This document shows positions 12,349-22,721 of a stretch of 64,000 nt of DNA, one piece after another (positions within the stretch are counted from its first letter, which is position 1; every line of letters begins with the position of its first letter). The notes below the pieces were generated by a model. That model was given only the letters and a program-made list of their open reading frames with translations. It was not told where the DNA came from and did no database searches. Location of the stretch: the NCBI GenBank assembly GCA_021849075.1, contig JAJZTH010000011.1, forward strand, positions 1 through 64,000, read 5' to 3'. Made by a program: the position numbers and the translations under genes. The stretch comes from Pseudomonadota bacterium. GTDB taxonomy: Bacteria > Pseudomonadota > Alphaproteobacteria > Sphingomonadales > Sphingomonadaceae.

Positions 12349-12659
12349 GACGGCCGGCCGAAGCCGCTCATCCTGCACACAAGAGGACAGGACCGTAATA
12401 TCAGTTCTGGTCGCTTCCCATCTCATGACAGCATAGTGCCGCATGGAGAGTTTTATATTGGTTAATCATGCAAACTATTCAGACACGGTTGAAAGAAATT
12501 GAACGACACTTGCTTTCGGATCAGTCGCAAGATCCATAAATCAGAGATTTTTGACGATTTTCGATATTCATGGCCGATGATTTACGCATTTTACAAAATT
12601 GCGTTCCATTTCGAACCCTGAATCAATTGCATCATCTACAATAAGCGCCGCCAAGACTT
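12349..12659. other. AT-rich upstream region of the signalling operon
   Basis: The region from about 12450 to 12640 is much richer in A and T than its neighbours and contains no gene. It includes a TTAACC half-site on the minus strand near 12464, as recognised by alphaproteobacterial CtrA-type regulators. I did not find the second half-site at proper spacing. It should contain the promoter for the leftward operon and lies beyond the stop of the Rossmann/DUF2520 gene. Confidence 0.4.
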
Positions 12660-13532
12660 TCAGTCCAAAAGTTCGTCGAGGCCCCGCGCGGGAGGCGTTC
12701 CTTCACGCGCCAGCTGATCCAGCGTCGCACGCGCCATGGCGCGATAGGGCAGCAGCAGCGACGGGCAATCGGCAGAGATTGCGGCCAGATGATCGCTTAT
12801 GGTCACTTCATCGCCGCGCAGCAACGGTCCCGATAGCGCTGCAAATCCGCGATCCAGGCTATTTTCCAGCGCCGCGCGCACCAGCGGCCCCAACAGCGCG
12901 TGCGGGTCCGCAATGCCGGCGGCATGCAACGCATCGCAGGAACCCGCGAGCAAAGTCACCAGATGATTGGCCGCATGGCACAAGGCGGCATGATAGAGCG
13001 CCCGTTGCGCCTCCCCGACATGTTCGGCGACTCCGCCCAACAGGCCGACAAGCCGCTCGGCCGCATCCGTCGCCTGTGGCCCCGCGCCGGTAATGACGAA
13101 GCGCGCACCCGCCATACGCGCCACTTCCATTTCCGGGTTGCCGGTAAAGGTCATGGCCGGGTGGACGGCAGCGGTCAGCATGCCGCGATCGCGCAGCGGC
13201 GCCAGCAGCGCCGCCCCGCTGCGCCCGCTGACATGGCAGGCGAAGGCGTCGGGCTGCGTCGGTCGGTGACGAGACATGGCGGTGACGACATCAGGCAACG
13301 CATCATCGGCAACGGCGATCAGCATGAGGTCGCAGGCAGACATGATGACGTCCGGCGCAAACACGGCCTGGCTCCGCTCGACGCCAGCCGCGACGGCGCG
13401 AACATGGTCAGGATTGCGCCCCCAGAACATCAGCGGGGCGGCAGAGTGATTCTTCAGCCCATGGGCCAGCGCGCGCGCCACCCGCCCCGTTCCGACGATT
13501 CCGATCTGGCGATAGGCAGGATGCTGATGCAT
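12660..13532 (-). CDS. Rossmann-fold oxidoreductase-like protein with DUF2520
   Basis: This 290-residue protein has an N-terminal NAD(P)-binding fold, with GIVGTGRVA at 11-19 as the glycine-rich loop. Its all-helical C-terminal DUF2520 domain (from about 135) contains HPAMTF and an HAANHLVTLL helix. The architecture resembles 6-phosphogluconate or pyrroline-carboxylate reductase-like dehydrogenases. Members are often annotated as oxidoreductases of unknown substrate, and some sit near pantothenate genes. Here the neighbours (HU and a signalling operon) do not indicate a pathway. The active site residues cannot be assigned with confidence. Confidence 0.82.
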   Translation of the reverse strand: MHQHPAYRQIGIVGTGRVARALAHGLKNHSAAPLMFWGRNPDHVRAVAAGVERSQAVFAPDVIMSACDLMLIAVADDALPDVVTAMSRHRPTQPDAFACHVSGRSGAALLAPLRDRGMLTAAVHPAMTFTGNPEMEVARMAGARFVITGAGPQATDAAERLVGLLGGVAEHVGEAQRALYHAALCHAANHLVTLLAGSCDALHAAGIADPHALLGPLVRAALENSLDRGFAALSGPLLRGDEVTISDHLAAISADCPSLLLPYRAMARATLDQLAREGTPPARGLDELLD

Positions 13533-13675
13533 CGACGCGGCTTAGCCGCTGGCATGCTGTCCCGGCAAGGCCAGGGAAAGCCGATTGGTCGATGAGCGAC
13601 AGGAGGATGCGGGGCGCTCAAGCCGGATTGGCGAGCAGAGCTTTCAGCCGAGGCGGCCAAAGCCATTGGGGGTAT

Positions 13676-13705
13676 GCTGGCGCGCGGCAGGGCCGCCGCG
13701 CCAGC
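13676..13705 (-). terminator. GC-rich hairpin downstream of the HU gene
   Basis: GCTGGCGCG at 13676-13684 pairs with CGCGCCAGC at 13697-13705, and inner bases extend the stem (CGGC with GCCG, one bulge). It begins 12 bases after the HU stop codon. No T-run follows on the minus strand, so it may stop transcription weakly or protect the 3' end of the abundant HU mRNA. Confidence 0.5.
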
Positions 13706-13716
13706 ACAGTCGTCGA

Positions 13717-13992
13717 TCAGCCGTTCAGCTTGTCCTTGACCGCCTTGGCGGGGGTGAAGCTCAGCTTCTTCGACGCAGCGATCTGGATGGTGGCGCCGGT
13801 GGCGGGATTGCGGCCTTCACGGGCGGCGCTTTCCTTGACCTTGAACTTGCCGAAGCCGTTCAGCGACACTTCCTCGCCCTTGGCAGCCGCATCCGCGATC
13901 GCCGCGAACAGACCGTCCACGATCTTCTTCGCATCGGCCTTCGACAGGCCGCTGGCGCCGGCGACGGTCTCGGCGAGGTCAGCATTGTTCAT
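13717..13992 (-). CDS. hup: HU-family histone-like DNA-binding protein
   Basis: This 91-residue nucleoid protein binds and bends DNA as a dimer. The sequence shows the usual helices (LAETVAGASGLSKADAKKIV), the VSLNGFGKFKVKES strand and the arm motif GRNPATGATIQIAA, followed by the KKLSFTPAKAVKD end. The Arg-Asn-Pro intercalating tip is conserved. AAAGGA lies upstream of the start as a ribosome site. It is transcribed as a single gene, as is usual, with its promoter in 13993-14313. Confidence 0.97.
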   Translation of the reverse strand: MNNADLAETVAGASGLSKADAKKIVDGLFAAIADAAAKGEEVSLNGFGKFKVKESAAREGRNPATGATIQIAASKKLSFTPAKAVKDKLNG

Positions 13993-14313
13993 GTGAGGGG
14001 GTCCTTTCCCTTGGTAGTTGAACTGCGGACTTAGCCATTCCGGCCTGTCTGGTCCATCCGCCTTTGCACGAGATATGCCCTATTTCCGGCAATATTGCAC
14101 ATCGACGCCAAGACCGGACGGTGACAATCCGCCCCCATACGCCCGATAATGGCGCGCGGTTCCATAGCATGGGGGCCGTTTCACACCGCCGCCGCGCCAA
14201 ATGAATGGAATCATATCCCTATCGAAGGGAATAAAGTGCAAAAATCGAGGGAAGTAGCCGCCAGAAAAGCGGGTTGTCGCTCGCCTGCCATTTCCGTGAT
14301 CCTGCCACCGAAA
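13993..14313. other. Intergenic region between HU and tRNA-Glu
   Basis: These 321 bases contain no gene that I can support. The bases next to the HU start should hold its promoter and the bases after the tRNA 3' end its trailer. The stretch at 14215-14260 is comparatively AT-rich. No clear sigma-70 pair or repeat stands out. Confidence 0.5.
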
Positions 14314-14388
14314 TGGTGACCCCTACGGGAATCGAACCCGTGTTTCAGCCGTGAAAGGGCCGCGTCCTAACCGCTAGACGAAGGGGCC
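14314..14388 (-). tRNA. tRNA-Glu (anticodon TTC)
   Basis: Read on the minus strand, the gene starts GGCCCCTTCGTCTAG and ends with an encoded CCA. The seven-base acceptor stem pairs GGCCCCT with AGGGGTC, with one G-T pair. The anticodon arm is CGGCC-CTTTCAC-GGCTG, which puts TTC in the loop. The T-arm CGGG-TTCGATT-CCCG is standard. No partner gene or att duplication is visible around it. Confidence 0.97.
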
Positions 14389-14490
14389 GTTCGTTGTCGC
14401 CGCCGTGGCAGCGCTGCGAAGCGAGGGCGCAATTAGGCGGGGACGGCTGAACGGTCAACCCCCTAAAGACAAGAAAATGACAATCTTTGT

Positions 14491-16257
14491 TCAGTCGGCC
14501 CAGGCGGCATCTTCCAGATGCAGTTCGGCGGCGGGCCGGCTGCCCCAATCGTCCAGTTTCGCCTTGCCCGCGACCCACAGCCGGCGATCGCGCGGCGCGC
14601 CCAATATCGCCTGCCCCAGATCGGTTTCGGCCTTGCGAAAGCCGATGGTCTTGATCGATCGGCCATCCTCCCCGCTCATGATCGCGCGCAAATGGCCGTT
14701 GCCCACGACGTCGGCCTTGATCACCCGCATCGGCCCGGCGGCGATCAGCGGCGCGGGCCAGCCGGCGCCATAAGGGCCGCCTTGCTCGATTGCGGCGATA
14801 AAATCCGGGTTCACGCCCGCAGGCGCGAGAACCGCATCGATCAGCAGCGCGCGGTCGTCGCGCGCCCTGGACACAGCAGCGGATAATCGTTCGTCGAGAT
14901 AATCGGCCAGCGCGTCGATCCGGTCGGCCGCGACCGTCAGGCCCGCAGCCATGGCGTGTCCGCCGCCGGCAACCAGCAGGCCGCTATCCTTGGCCGCCAG
15001 CACCGCCGCGCCAAGGTCCACGCCGGAAATGGAGCGGCCCGACCCCTTGCCCAGGCCAGCCTCATCGACGGCGATCACGATTGCGGGACGGCCCGCCTTC
15101 TCCTTGATTCGGCCCGCGACGATGCCGATGACGCCGGGGTGCCAGCCTTCGCCCGCAATTACGGCGACGGCGCGATTGCCCTGCGCCGCCAGCAGCGCTT
15201 CGGCCTGCTCCTGCACGGTCGATTCGATTGCGCGGCGTTCTTCATTATACTGATCCAATTGCTCCGCGATGCGGGCGGCTTCGGCGGGATCTTCGGTCGT
15301 CAGCAGCCGCACGCCCAGATCCGCCTGCCCCACGCGCCCGCCGGCATTGATGCGCGGGCCAAGCGCAAAGCCGAGGTCATGGCAGAGCGGCGCGCGTGTG
15401 AGGCGGCTGGCGTCGATCAGCGCGGACAGGCCGATATTGCGGCGTTTGGCCATCACCTTCAGCCCCTGCGCCACGAAGGCGCGGTTTAGCCCTTTGAGTT
15501 GCGCAACGTCGGCCACGGTGCCCAGCGCGACGATATCGAGCAGGTCGAGTATATTGGGCTTGCCCCGCGTGGCGAACCAGCCGCGCGCGTCGAGCGCCTT
15601 GAGCAATCGCGCGCCCAGCAGGAAAGCGACGCCGACCGCCGCCAGATGACCGTGAAGGGCGGCATCGGGATGTTCGTCCAGCCGGTTGGGGTTCACCAGC
15701 GCAAACGCCTCGGGCAATTGGGTGGCGCATTTATGATGGTCGACCACCACTACATCGACGCCGGTCGCCCGGGCCATGGACAGCGCTTCGAATGCCTGCG
15801 CGCCGCAATCGACGGTGACAATCAGGGTCGCCCCCTCCCCCGCCAGCCGCACCAGCGCTTCGCCGGACGGACCATAGCCCTCCATCAACCGGTCGGGGAT
15901 ATAGGGTTTGGCGTTCAGCCCCAGATCACGCAGCAGGCGGATCAGCAGCGCCGCGCTGGTTGCGCCGTCGACATCATAGTCACCGAAGATGCGCACATCC
16001 TCGCCGCGCTGAACCGCATCGGCAAGGCGATCGGCCGCGGCGTCCATGTCGCGGAACAGGCTGGGATCGGGCATGAACTGGCGGATGGTGGGATTGCGAT
16101 GCGCCTCCACCGCGTCGCGAGGACAGCCACGCGCCAGCAGCAATTGCGTCACCAGATCATCGGGCCTGTAGCCCGGATCGCGGGCATCAGCCCCGCCGCC
16201 TCGCCAACGCCATGGCTGACCCGAAATCGATCGCGAAATATTGAGCGCAAATGTCAT
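14491..16257 (-). CDS. recJ: Single-stranded-DNA-specific exonuclease RecJ
   Basis: This 588-residue 5'-3' exonuclease acts in recombination repair and mismatch repair. It shows the DHH-family metal sites FGDYDVDG (about 92-99), a VDCG strand and VVDHH. DHHA1-domain motifs follow (GWHPGVIGIVAGRIKEK, then GSGRS and AGGGHAMAAG), and an OB-fold is at the C-terminus. The start ATG 16257 (MTFALNISRS) matches the normal N-terminus of sphingomonad RecJ. An upstream ATG at 16278 adds only seven residues. It is divergent from tamA. Confidence 0.95.
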   Translation of the reverse strand: MTFALNISRSISGQPWRWRGGGADARDPGYRPDDLVTQLLLARGCPRDAVEAHRNPTIRQFMPDPSLFRDMDAAADRLADAVQRGEDVRIFGDYDVDGATSAALLIRLLRDLGLNAKPYIPDRLMEGYGPSGEALVRLAGEGATLIVTVDCGAQAFEALSMARATGVDVVVVDHHKCATQLPEAFALVNPNRLDEHPDAALHGHLAAVGVAFLLGARLLKALDARGWFATRGKPNILDLLDIVALGTVADVAQLKGLNRAFVAQGLKVMAKRRNIGLSALIDASRLTRAPLCHDLGFALGPRINAGGRVGQADLGVRLLTTEDPAEAARIAEQLDQYNEERRAIESTVQEQAEALLAAQGNRAVAVIAGEGWHPGVIGIVAGRIKEKAGRPAIVIAVDEAGLGKGSGRSISGVDLGAAVLAAKDSGLLVAGGGHAMAAGLTVAADRIDALADYLDERLSAAVSRARDDRALLIDAVLAPAGVNPDFIAAIEQGGPYGAGWPAPLIAAGPMRVIKADVVGNGHLRAIMSGEDGRSIKTIGFRKAETDLGQAILGAPRDRRLWVAGKAKLDDWGSRPAAELHLEDAAWAD

Positions 16258-16397
16258 GCAAAGGCTGTAGCGACCCATGAGTCATGAGGGAAGCCGCACC
16301 AAATCATGTCGCAGGCGGAACCGTCGCAACCCGTTCTGCGTATTGCCTCTTTGCCGGGCATGTGGAATGCGCGGCGCGAAAGGGGCAGCGCAGGTTC

Positions 16398-18494
16398 ATG
16401 GACAGACGACAGGCATATTCATTGGGCCTGCTCCTGTTGACCGCATCGCCGCTGCCGTTGATGGCGCAGACAGCCGCGCCGACGCCCCCGCCGGCCCAGA
16501 GCGAGGCGGAAGAGCCAATCCTGCCCGACGACCAGTTCGAAGCCCGCCTGCCCAAGGCGCCGGCCGCTGATCCAAATGCCCCCCTGCCTTCGATCGACAG
16601 CTGGATCGACCAGCAGATGCCGGCGCAATCCACGGCGCCCGCCGAATTGCCGCCCGCGACCGACCCGGCCGAGGAGCAGGAACTGGCGCAGCCGTTGCCC
16701 GCGCTCGACAGCGTGACCGTGCCCGCCAATGTCGCATCCAATGACGATCCCAACGCCAAGCTGCCCGATGTTCGTTATGCGACCAGCATTGAGGGCTTTG
16801 GCAAGACGGGGCTGGAAGACGAGTTCCGCGCCGCATCCGCCCTGATCGACGGGGATGGCAAGGCCGAAACCGCCGCCATGGTGCAGGCGCGGGCGCAGGA
16901 GGATGAGAAGCTGGCCAACCGGCTGCTCCATTCGCAGGGCTATTATGACGGGACCGCGCTCGCCAGCCTGGATCAGGCCGGCGACGGGACGCTGAAAGCG
17001 GTGATTTCGGTCACGCCCGGCAAGCGGTACAAGATCGGTACTATCGTCATCACCGCCGATCCGACGATCCCGCCGTCGCTGGTGCGCGACAGCCTGCCGC
17101 TCAAGAGTGGCGACTATATCATCGCCACCGATGTCGAGGGGGCGGAAGCGAATGTGGCGCTGAAGCTGCCGGAAAATGGCTATCCCTTCGCCAAGGTCGG
17201 GGACCGCGACATATTGCTCGACGCCGCAACCGTGACGGGCGACTATACGCTGCCGGTGGACGTCGGGCCGCGCGGCACATTCCGCAAGATCACGACCTCT
17301 GGCGAAAAGCAGGCGTTCGGCGCGGACCATATGGAGGTGATCCGCCGGTACAAGCCGGGTCAGATTTATGACAGCCGCAAGGTCGACGATCTGCGCAAGG
17401 CGCTGGTGGCGACCGGCCTGTTTTCCAGCGTTGCGGTCGATCCGGTCCGCACCGGCGAAGTCGCGCCAGACGGCACCGAATATGTCGACCTGATGGTCGA
17501 GCAGGAGGCGGGGCCGCCGCGCACGCTGGCGGGCGAACTGGGCTATGGCACGGGTCAGGGTTTCCGCGCGGAAGGCACATGGACCCATCGCAACATGTTC
17601 CGGCCCGAAGGCGCGCTGATCGGCGGCGTGATCGCGGGCACGCAGGAACAGGGCGTGTCGGGCACCTTCCGCCGGTCCAACGCGGGCAAGCGCGACCGGA
17701 CATTCCAGACCGGCATCACGCTGAACCACCAGAATTACGACGCCTATGAAGCGTTCACCGCGGGCCTCAACGTCGGCTGGTCGCGCCAGTCGACGCCGAT
17801 CTTCCAGAAGCGCTGGACCTATAGCTATGGCGCGGAAATCCTGCTGACCAACGAACAGGTGGTGCTCGACCCCACCACGGCGGACAAGACGCGGCGCACC
17901 TATTTCATTGGCGGATTGCCGGTGCAGATCGGCTATGACCGGTCCAACGATCTGCTCAACCCGACCAAGGGGTTCCGCGCCAATCTGCGCGCCGAACCGG
18001 AAGGATCGTTGGAGGGCAGCTTCTCTCCCTATCTGCGCGCCAGTTTCGATCTGACCGGCTATTATCCGGTGTCGGACGCTCTGGTCATCGCCGGGCGGGC
18101 GAAGGTGGGCACGATTACCGGGGTCAGTCGCAATGATGTGGCGCCATCACGGCGCATCTATGCCGGCGGCGGCGGATCGGTGCGCGGCTTTGGCTATCAG
18201 GAACTGGGACCGAAGGACGCGAACAACGATCCGATCGGTGGCCGGTCCGTCAATGAATTTGCGGTCGAGGGCCGCTATCGCTTCGGTAATTACGGCGTCG
18301 TCGCCTTTGTCGATGGCGGTCAGGTTTATGAAAGCTCCATGCCCAAATTTTCCGACATGCGATATGGCGTCGGCATAGGCGGCCGTTTCTACACCAATTT
18401 TGGGCCTTTCCGCGCGGACATCGCCATGCCGATCAACCGGCAGCCGGGTGAATCCAAATTCGCCCTCTATATCGGCATCGGGCAGGCTTTCTGA
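16398..18494 (+). CDS. tamA: Outer membrane assembly protein TamA (BamA/Omp85 family)
   Basis: This is a 698-residue outer membrane protein of the translocation and assembly module. An N-terminal signal (residues 1-23, LGLLLLTASPLPLMAQ) precedes a low-complexity Pro/Glu-rich segment. POTRA-type repeats follow (about 200-370; GKRYKIGTIVI, RGTFRKITTSG). The C-terminal half is the surface-antigen beta-barrel, with GGGGSVRGFGYQELGP and the final Phe of IGIGQAF. The VRGF motif is diagnostic for Omp85 barrels. ATG 16398 was taken as start because it begins the signal peptide; the open frame extends to 16284. It overlaps tamB by one base (TGATG). Confidence 0.93.
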   Translation: MDRRQAYSLGLLLLTASPLPLMAQTAAPTPPPAQSEAEEPILPDDQFEARLPKAPAADPNAPLPSIDSWIDQQMPAQSTAPAELPPATDPAEEQELAQPLPALDSVTVPANVASNDDPNAKLPDVRYATSIEGFGKTGLEDEFRAASALIDGDGKAETAAMVQARAQEDEKLANRLLHSQGYYDGTALASLDQAGDGTLKAVISVTPGKRYKIGTIVITADPTIPPSLVRDSLPLKSGDYIIATDVEGAEANVALKLPENGYPFAKVGDRDILLDAATVTGDYTLPVDVGPRGTFRKITTSGEKQAFGADHMEVIRRYKPGQIYDSRKVDDLRKALVATGLFSSVAVDPVRTGEVAPDGTEYVDLMVEQEAGPPRTLAGELGYGTGQGFRAEGTWTHRNMFRPEGALIGGVIAGTQEQGVSGTFRRSNAGKRDRTFQTGITLNHQNYDAYEAFTAGLNVGWSRQSTPIFQKRWTYSYGAEILLTNEQVVLDPTTADKTRRTYFIGGLPVQIGYDRSNDLLNPTKGFRANLRAEPEGSLEGSFSPYLRASFDLTGYYPVSDALVIAGRAKVGTITGVSRNDVAPSRRIYAGGGGSVRGFGYQELGPKDANNDPIGGRSVNEFAVEGRYRFGNYGVVAFVDGGQVYESSMPKFSDMRYGVGIGGRFYTNFGPFRADIAMPINRQPGESKFALYIGIGQAF

Positions 18495-21400
18495 TGGCGC
18501 AGGACGATATCTCGACCGAAACCGCAACCGAGACTGTAGTGGTCCGCGAGAAGCGCCCGCTGTGGCAGAAGATCGCGATCGGCGCGGTTGGACTGGTCGT
18601 CGCGCTGGTCGTGCTGGTCGCTGGCCTGCTGCTGGGCCTCAACACCCAGCCGGGCAAGAAATTCCTGATCCAGCAGATCGCCGCGCTGCAAATGGAATCG
18701 GGCATGAAGATCGAGGTCGGGCGGATCGAGGGATCGATCTACAGCGACATGACGATCCACGATCTGGTGCTGCGCGATCCCAAGGGCGTATTCGCCGTCA
18801 GCCCACAGGTGCATGTGGTCTGGCGGCCATTCCGCTACATCAACAACCATATCTCGGTCAGCCTGCTGGAAACGCCTTTGGTCGTGCTGGCGCGCAGCCC
18901 GCAATTCAATGTCGTGGAAAGCGATCCCAATGCGCCGATCCTGCCGGATCTGGACATTGACGTCGACCGGATGAAGATCGGCAAATTCATACTGGCCAAG
19001 CCGGTGATCGGCCAGAAGCGCGAAATCGCGATCGACGGCGTCACCCATATTTCGGACGGCCGGGCGATCCTGTCTGCCGACGCGATTGTCGACAGCGGCG
19101 ACCGCTTGCAGGCGAAGCTGGACGCGGTGCCGGCGCAGAACAGGCTGGCCATGAGCGGCACGCTGACCGCGCCCAAGGGTGGCGTCATTGCCGCCATGTC
19201 CGGCCTGACCGACGGCATGACCGCGACGCTGGATGGCAAGGGCACCTGGCAGGCATGGGACGGCCGGATCGTCGCGACGTCGCCCAAGGGCGAACTGGCG
19301 AACATCCTGCTGGCGGCGCGCGACGGCAATTTCACCGCCAAAGGCCCGGTGCGGCCGGGGCTGGTCTTTGCCGGGACGGTCGACCGGCTGACTGCGCCGC
19401 AGCTGGACGTCGACCTGTTCGCGGGGCTGAACGAACGGCGCGTGAACCTGAAGGGCACGCTGCGATCGCCCGCCATGACCGCCGACGCGCAGGGTCTGAT
19501 CGATCTGGGCAAGAGTCAGTTCAGCGCACTGAAGATCAATGCCGCGCTGCTGACGCCGGGCGCGATCATGGAGAAGGTGAAGGGGCAGGATGTCCGCGTC
19601 TCCATCATCCTGGACGGGCCGATAGCGACGCCCTTCATCGATTATGACATCAGCGCCAAGAGCATCGCCTTCGACGCGACCGGGATCGAAAATCTGAAGG
19701 CCAGCGGCCGGGCGGTGATCGACGCCGACCGCATCCGCATTCCGGTGAACGCCACCGCGACCCGCGTGACGGGCCTGAATGCAGCGGCCGGCGGGCTGAT
19801 GCAGAATCTGCGCGTGAAGGGCGATTTCGCCTATGCTGCCGGCAAGCTGATCAGCGACAATCTGAAGATCGACAGCGACAAGATCGACGCTACCGCGATC
19901 GTGCTGGCCGATCTGGACAACGCCATCTATCGCGGCGCGCTCAAGGGGCGGGTCAATGACTACAAGATCGATGGCGTCGGCATCGTCAACCTGAACACCG
20001 ACGTCGAACTGATCCCCGGACCCAAGGGCGGATTTGGCCTGGGCGGGCGATTCGGCGTGCGCACGGCACGATGGGACAATGCATCAGTGCGCGACTTTCT
20101 GGGCGGCAATGCGGTCATGTCCGGGCGAATCGGCATGACGCCGGAGGGCAAGTTCACGCTGGCCGGGCTGAAGGGCGCCGCGCCCAATTTCACGATCCAC
20201 AGCGGTTCGGGCAGCTATGACACGGATGGTCAGGTCGCCTTCGACGCGACGGCTTCCTCCAAACAATATGGCCCGTTGGCGCTGACGGTCCGCGGCACGA
20301 TGGAGCGCCCGCAGGCGGTTCTGCGCGCGGCGCGGCCCAATGTCGGCGTGCAGTTGACCGATGTGGTCGCAAAGCTGAATGGCGAGGCAGCGGGATATCG
20401 GCTGGAGGCGACCGGTGGGTCGCCCTATGGTCCCTTCTTCGCCAATGTACTGATCCGCACGGCGCAGGGTCCGCTGACCATCGACGTCACCAAGGCGCGC
20501 TTTGCCGGGATCGACATGAACGGCCGCATCCAGCAGAGCGCCGCCGGTCCCTATGTCGGACAGCTGGCGATGAACGGATCGGGCATCACTGGCGCGGTCA
20601 AACTGGCGGCGGTCGGCAAGGTGCAGGGCGTGGACGTCAACGCGACCGCCAGCAACGCCAAATTGCCGGGTGAAGCCGATGTGGTGATCGGTCGGGCGAT
20701 CGTGACCGCATCCATGCTGCTGACCGACCAGCCGCAGGTGAAGGCCGACGCGCAGATCGCCAATGCCGCCTATGGCGACTATGTGGTGCGCAAGGCGCGG
20801 GCGCGGCTGGACTATCAGGGCGGGCGGGGACGCGCGCAGCTGGTGGCCGACGGGTCGAGCGGCGTGCCCTTCTCGATCGCGGCCAATGCGGCGCTGCGCC
20901 CCGATCTTTATGCCGTGGCTTTGCAGGGCAAGGCGGCGAATATCGACTTCAAACTGGCGCAACCGGCCATCATCCGCGTGGAGAAGGGCGGCTATCGGCT
21001 GGAGCCGGCCAGTCTGGTGCTGCCGCAGGGCAAGGTCGATCTGGCCGGGCGGTTCGGCGATACGACCATAGCGCAGGCGCGGTTCAAGGATTTCGATTTG
21101 GCCATAGCCAATATCGCCTCACCGGGGCTGGGCATTGGCGGGCGGGCCACCGGCACGCTGGATTATCGACAGGAAGGCAGCGCCTTCCCGACGGCGACGA
21201 CGCGGCTTGCCATTAACGATTTCCGCCGGTCGAGCCTGACCGCCGTGTCAGACCCGGTGTCGATGAATGTCGAGGGCAAGCTGTCGTCGGCCGGCGGCGA
21301 TCTGCGCGGGCTGATTCGCGAGGGCAATGCCACGCTGGGCCGCTTCGTCGCCACGCTGGCGCCGCCGGGCGCGGGCGCGAGCTGGAGCGAGCAGTTGCAA

Positions 21401-22708
21401 AATGCGCCGCTGGGCGGCGGCATCCGCTATGCCGGGCCGGCCGATGTGCTCTTTTCCTTTGCCGGGCTGGCCGACCAGCAGCTGACCGGGGGCCTCGCCG
21501 TCGCCGCCGATTTCAGCGGACGGCTGACCGATCCGCGCCTGAACGGCGTGGTGCGGGCCAACGCGCTGACCTATGAGAATGAGACGTTCGGCACGCGCGT
21601 CACGCAGATGAAACTGGATGGCCGCTTCACCAACGATCATCTGGAGATTCGCGATTTCTCCGGCCGGGCGGGCGACGGCACGGTGCAGGCTTCGGGCAAT
21701 GTCGGGCTGGCGGCGGACAGCGGCTTCCCGATGGACATCGCGGTCAGGCTCAACCGGGCGCGGCTGGCGCGCAGCGAGGCGATCACCAGCGTCGTGAGCG
21801 GAACGCTGAACATCACCAACAGCGCGGCGAATGGCGGCCTGATCAAGGGCGACCTGACCCTGCCTGAAACCCGGTATCGCGTGGCGTGGCAGGGCGGCAC
21901 CGAGATTCGCGAGTTGAACGGGGTGCGGCGCAAGGGCGCTGGGCCGGATGCGCTGGACCAGCGGCTGGCCGCGCGCAAGGCCGCCGAAAAGCCGGCCGAC
22001 TGGAAGCTGGACATTCGCGTGCGGGCGGACAATGAGATTTACGTGACCGGCATGGGGCTGGATTCCGAATGGAAGACCAACATGCGCGTCACCGGCACCA
22101 CCGCCAATCCGCGCGTGGTGGGCAGAATCGAGTCGCTGCGCGGCCGCTACAGCTTCTCAGGGCACCAGTTCGAACTGGAGCAGGGCGTCATCACGTTCAA
22201 CGGGCCGATGCTGAACCCGACATTGCAGATCAAGGCGGAGACGCGGATCGACACGGTGACGGCGGGCATCCAGGTGACGGGCAGCGCGCAGCAGCCCGAC
22301 ATCGCCTTCATCTCCACCCCGACCCTGCCGCAGGACGAAATCCTGTCGCGCATCCTGTTCGGCGACAATGTCGCCAACCTGTCGGCGGTGCAGGCGGTGC
22401 AATTGGCGGCCGCGCTCAACGGGCTGCGCGGCGGCAGCGGCGGGCTGAACCCGATGGGCAAGTTGCAGGGCGCGTCGGGGATCGACCGGATCGGCATCGT
22501 CGGCGGCGACGAGGCGACCGGGCGCGGCACATCGCTGGCGGTCGGGCAGCATATCTCGAACAATATCTATGTCGAGGTGATCACCGATTCGAAGGGCTTC
22601 ACCGCCACCCAGCTGGAGATTGCGCTGTCGAAGACGCTGAGCCTGTTGTCGAAGACCGGCACCAATGCCGGATCGTCGGCGAACCTGCGCTATTCGAAGG
22701 ATTATTGA
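18494..22708 (+). CDS. tamB: Translocation and assembly module protein TamB (DUF490/AsmA-like)
   Basis: This 1404-residue protein has one N-terminal membrane helix (about 25-47) and a very long periplasmic beta-rich body that should form the groove linking the inner membrane to TamA. The family is known from roles in autotransporter assembly and lipid transport to the outer membrane. The C-terminal about 350 residues match the DUF490 domain: RVTGTTANPRVVGRI, LNPTLQIKAETRI, LPQDEILSRILFG and a final strand with LRYSKDY. Its start overlaps the tamA stop, so both are translated together. Its size is normal for alphaproteobacteria. Confidence 0.94.
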   Translation: MAQDDISTETATETVVVREKRPLWQKIAIGAVGLVVALVVLVAGLLLGLNTQPGKKFLIQQIAALQMESGMKIEVGRIEGSIYSDMTIHDLVLRDPKGVFAVSPQVHVVWRPFRYINNHISVSLLETPLVVLARSPQFNVVESDPNAPILPDLDIDVDRMKIGKFILAKPVIGQKREIAIDGVTHISDGRAILSADAIVDSGDRLQAKLDAVPAQNRLAMSGTLTAPKGGVIAAMSGLTDGMTATLDGKGTWQAWDGRIVATSPKGELANILLAARDGNFTAKGPVRPGLVFAGTVDRLTAPQLDVDLFAGLNERRVNLKGTLRSPAMTADAQGLIDLGKSQFSALKINAALLTPGAIMEKVKGQDVRVSIILDGPIATPFIDYDISAKSIAFDATGIENLKASGRAVIDADRIRIPVNATATRVTGLNAAAGGLMQNLRVKGDFAYAAGKLISDNLKIDSDKIDATAIVLADLDNAIYRGALKGRVNDYKIDGVGIVNLNTDVELIPGPKGGFGLGGRFGVRTARWDNASVRDFLGGNAVMSGRIGMTPEGKFTLAGLKGAAPNFTIHSGSGSYDTDGQVAFDATASSKQYGPLALTVRGTMERPQAVLRAARPNVGVQLTDVVAKLNGEAAGYRLEATGGSPYGPFFANVLIRTAQGPLTIDVTKARFAGIDMNGRIQQSAAGPYVGQLAMNGSGITGAVKLAAVGKVQGVDVNATASNAKLPGEADVVIGRAIVTASMLLTDQPQVKADAQIANAAYGDYVVRKARARLDYQGGRGRAQLVADGSSGVPFSIAANAALRPDLYAVALQGKAANIDFKLAQPAIIRVEKGGYRLEPASLVLPQGKVDLAGRFGDTTIAQARFKDFDLAIANIASPGLGIGGRATGTLDYRQEGSAFPTATTRLAINDFRRSSLTAVSDPVSMNVEGKLSSAGGDLRGLIREGNATLGRFVATLAPPGAGASWSEQLQNAPLGGGIRYAGPADVLFSFAGLADQQLTGGLAVAADFSGRLTDPRLNGVVRANALTYENETFGTRVTQMKLDGRFTNDHLEIRDFSGRAGDGTVQASGNVGLAADSGFPMDIAVRLNRARLARSEAITSVVSGTLNITNSAANGGLIKGDLTLPETRYRVAWQGGTEIRELNGVRRKGAGPDALDQRLAARKAAEKPADWKLDIRVRADNEIYVTGMGLDSEWKTNMRVTGTTANPRVVGRIESLRGRYSFSGHQFELEQGVITFNGPMLNPTLQIKAETRIDTVTAGIQVTGSAQQPDIAFISTPTLPQDEILSRILFGDNVANLSAVQAVQLAAALNGLRGGSGGLNPMGKLQGASGIDRIGIVGGDEATGRGTSLAVGQHISNNIYVEVITDSKGFTATQLEIALSKTLSLLSKTGTNAGSSANLRYSKDY

Positions 22709-22721
22709 TCCGGCGTCGCGG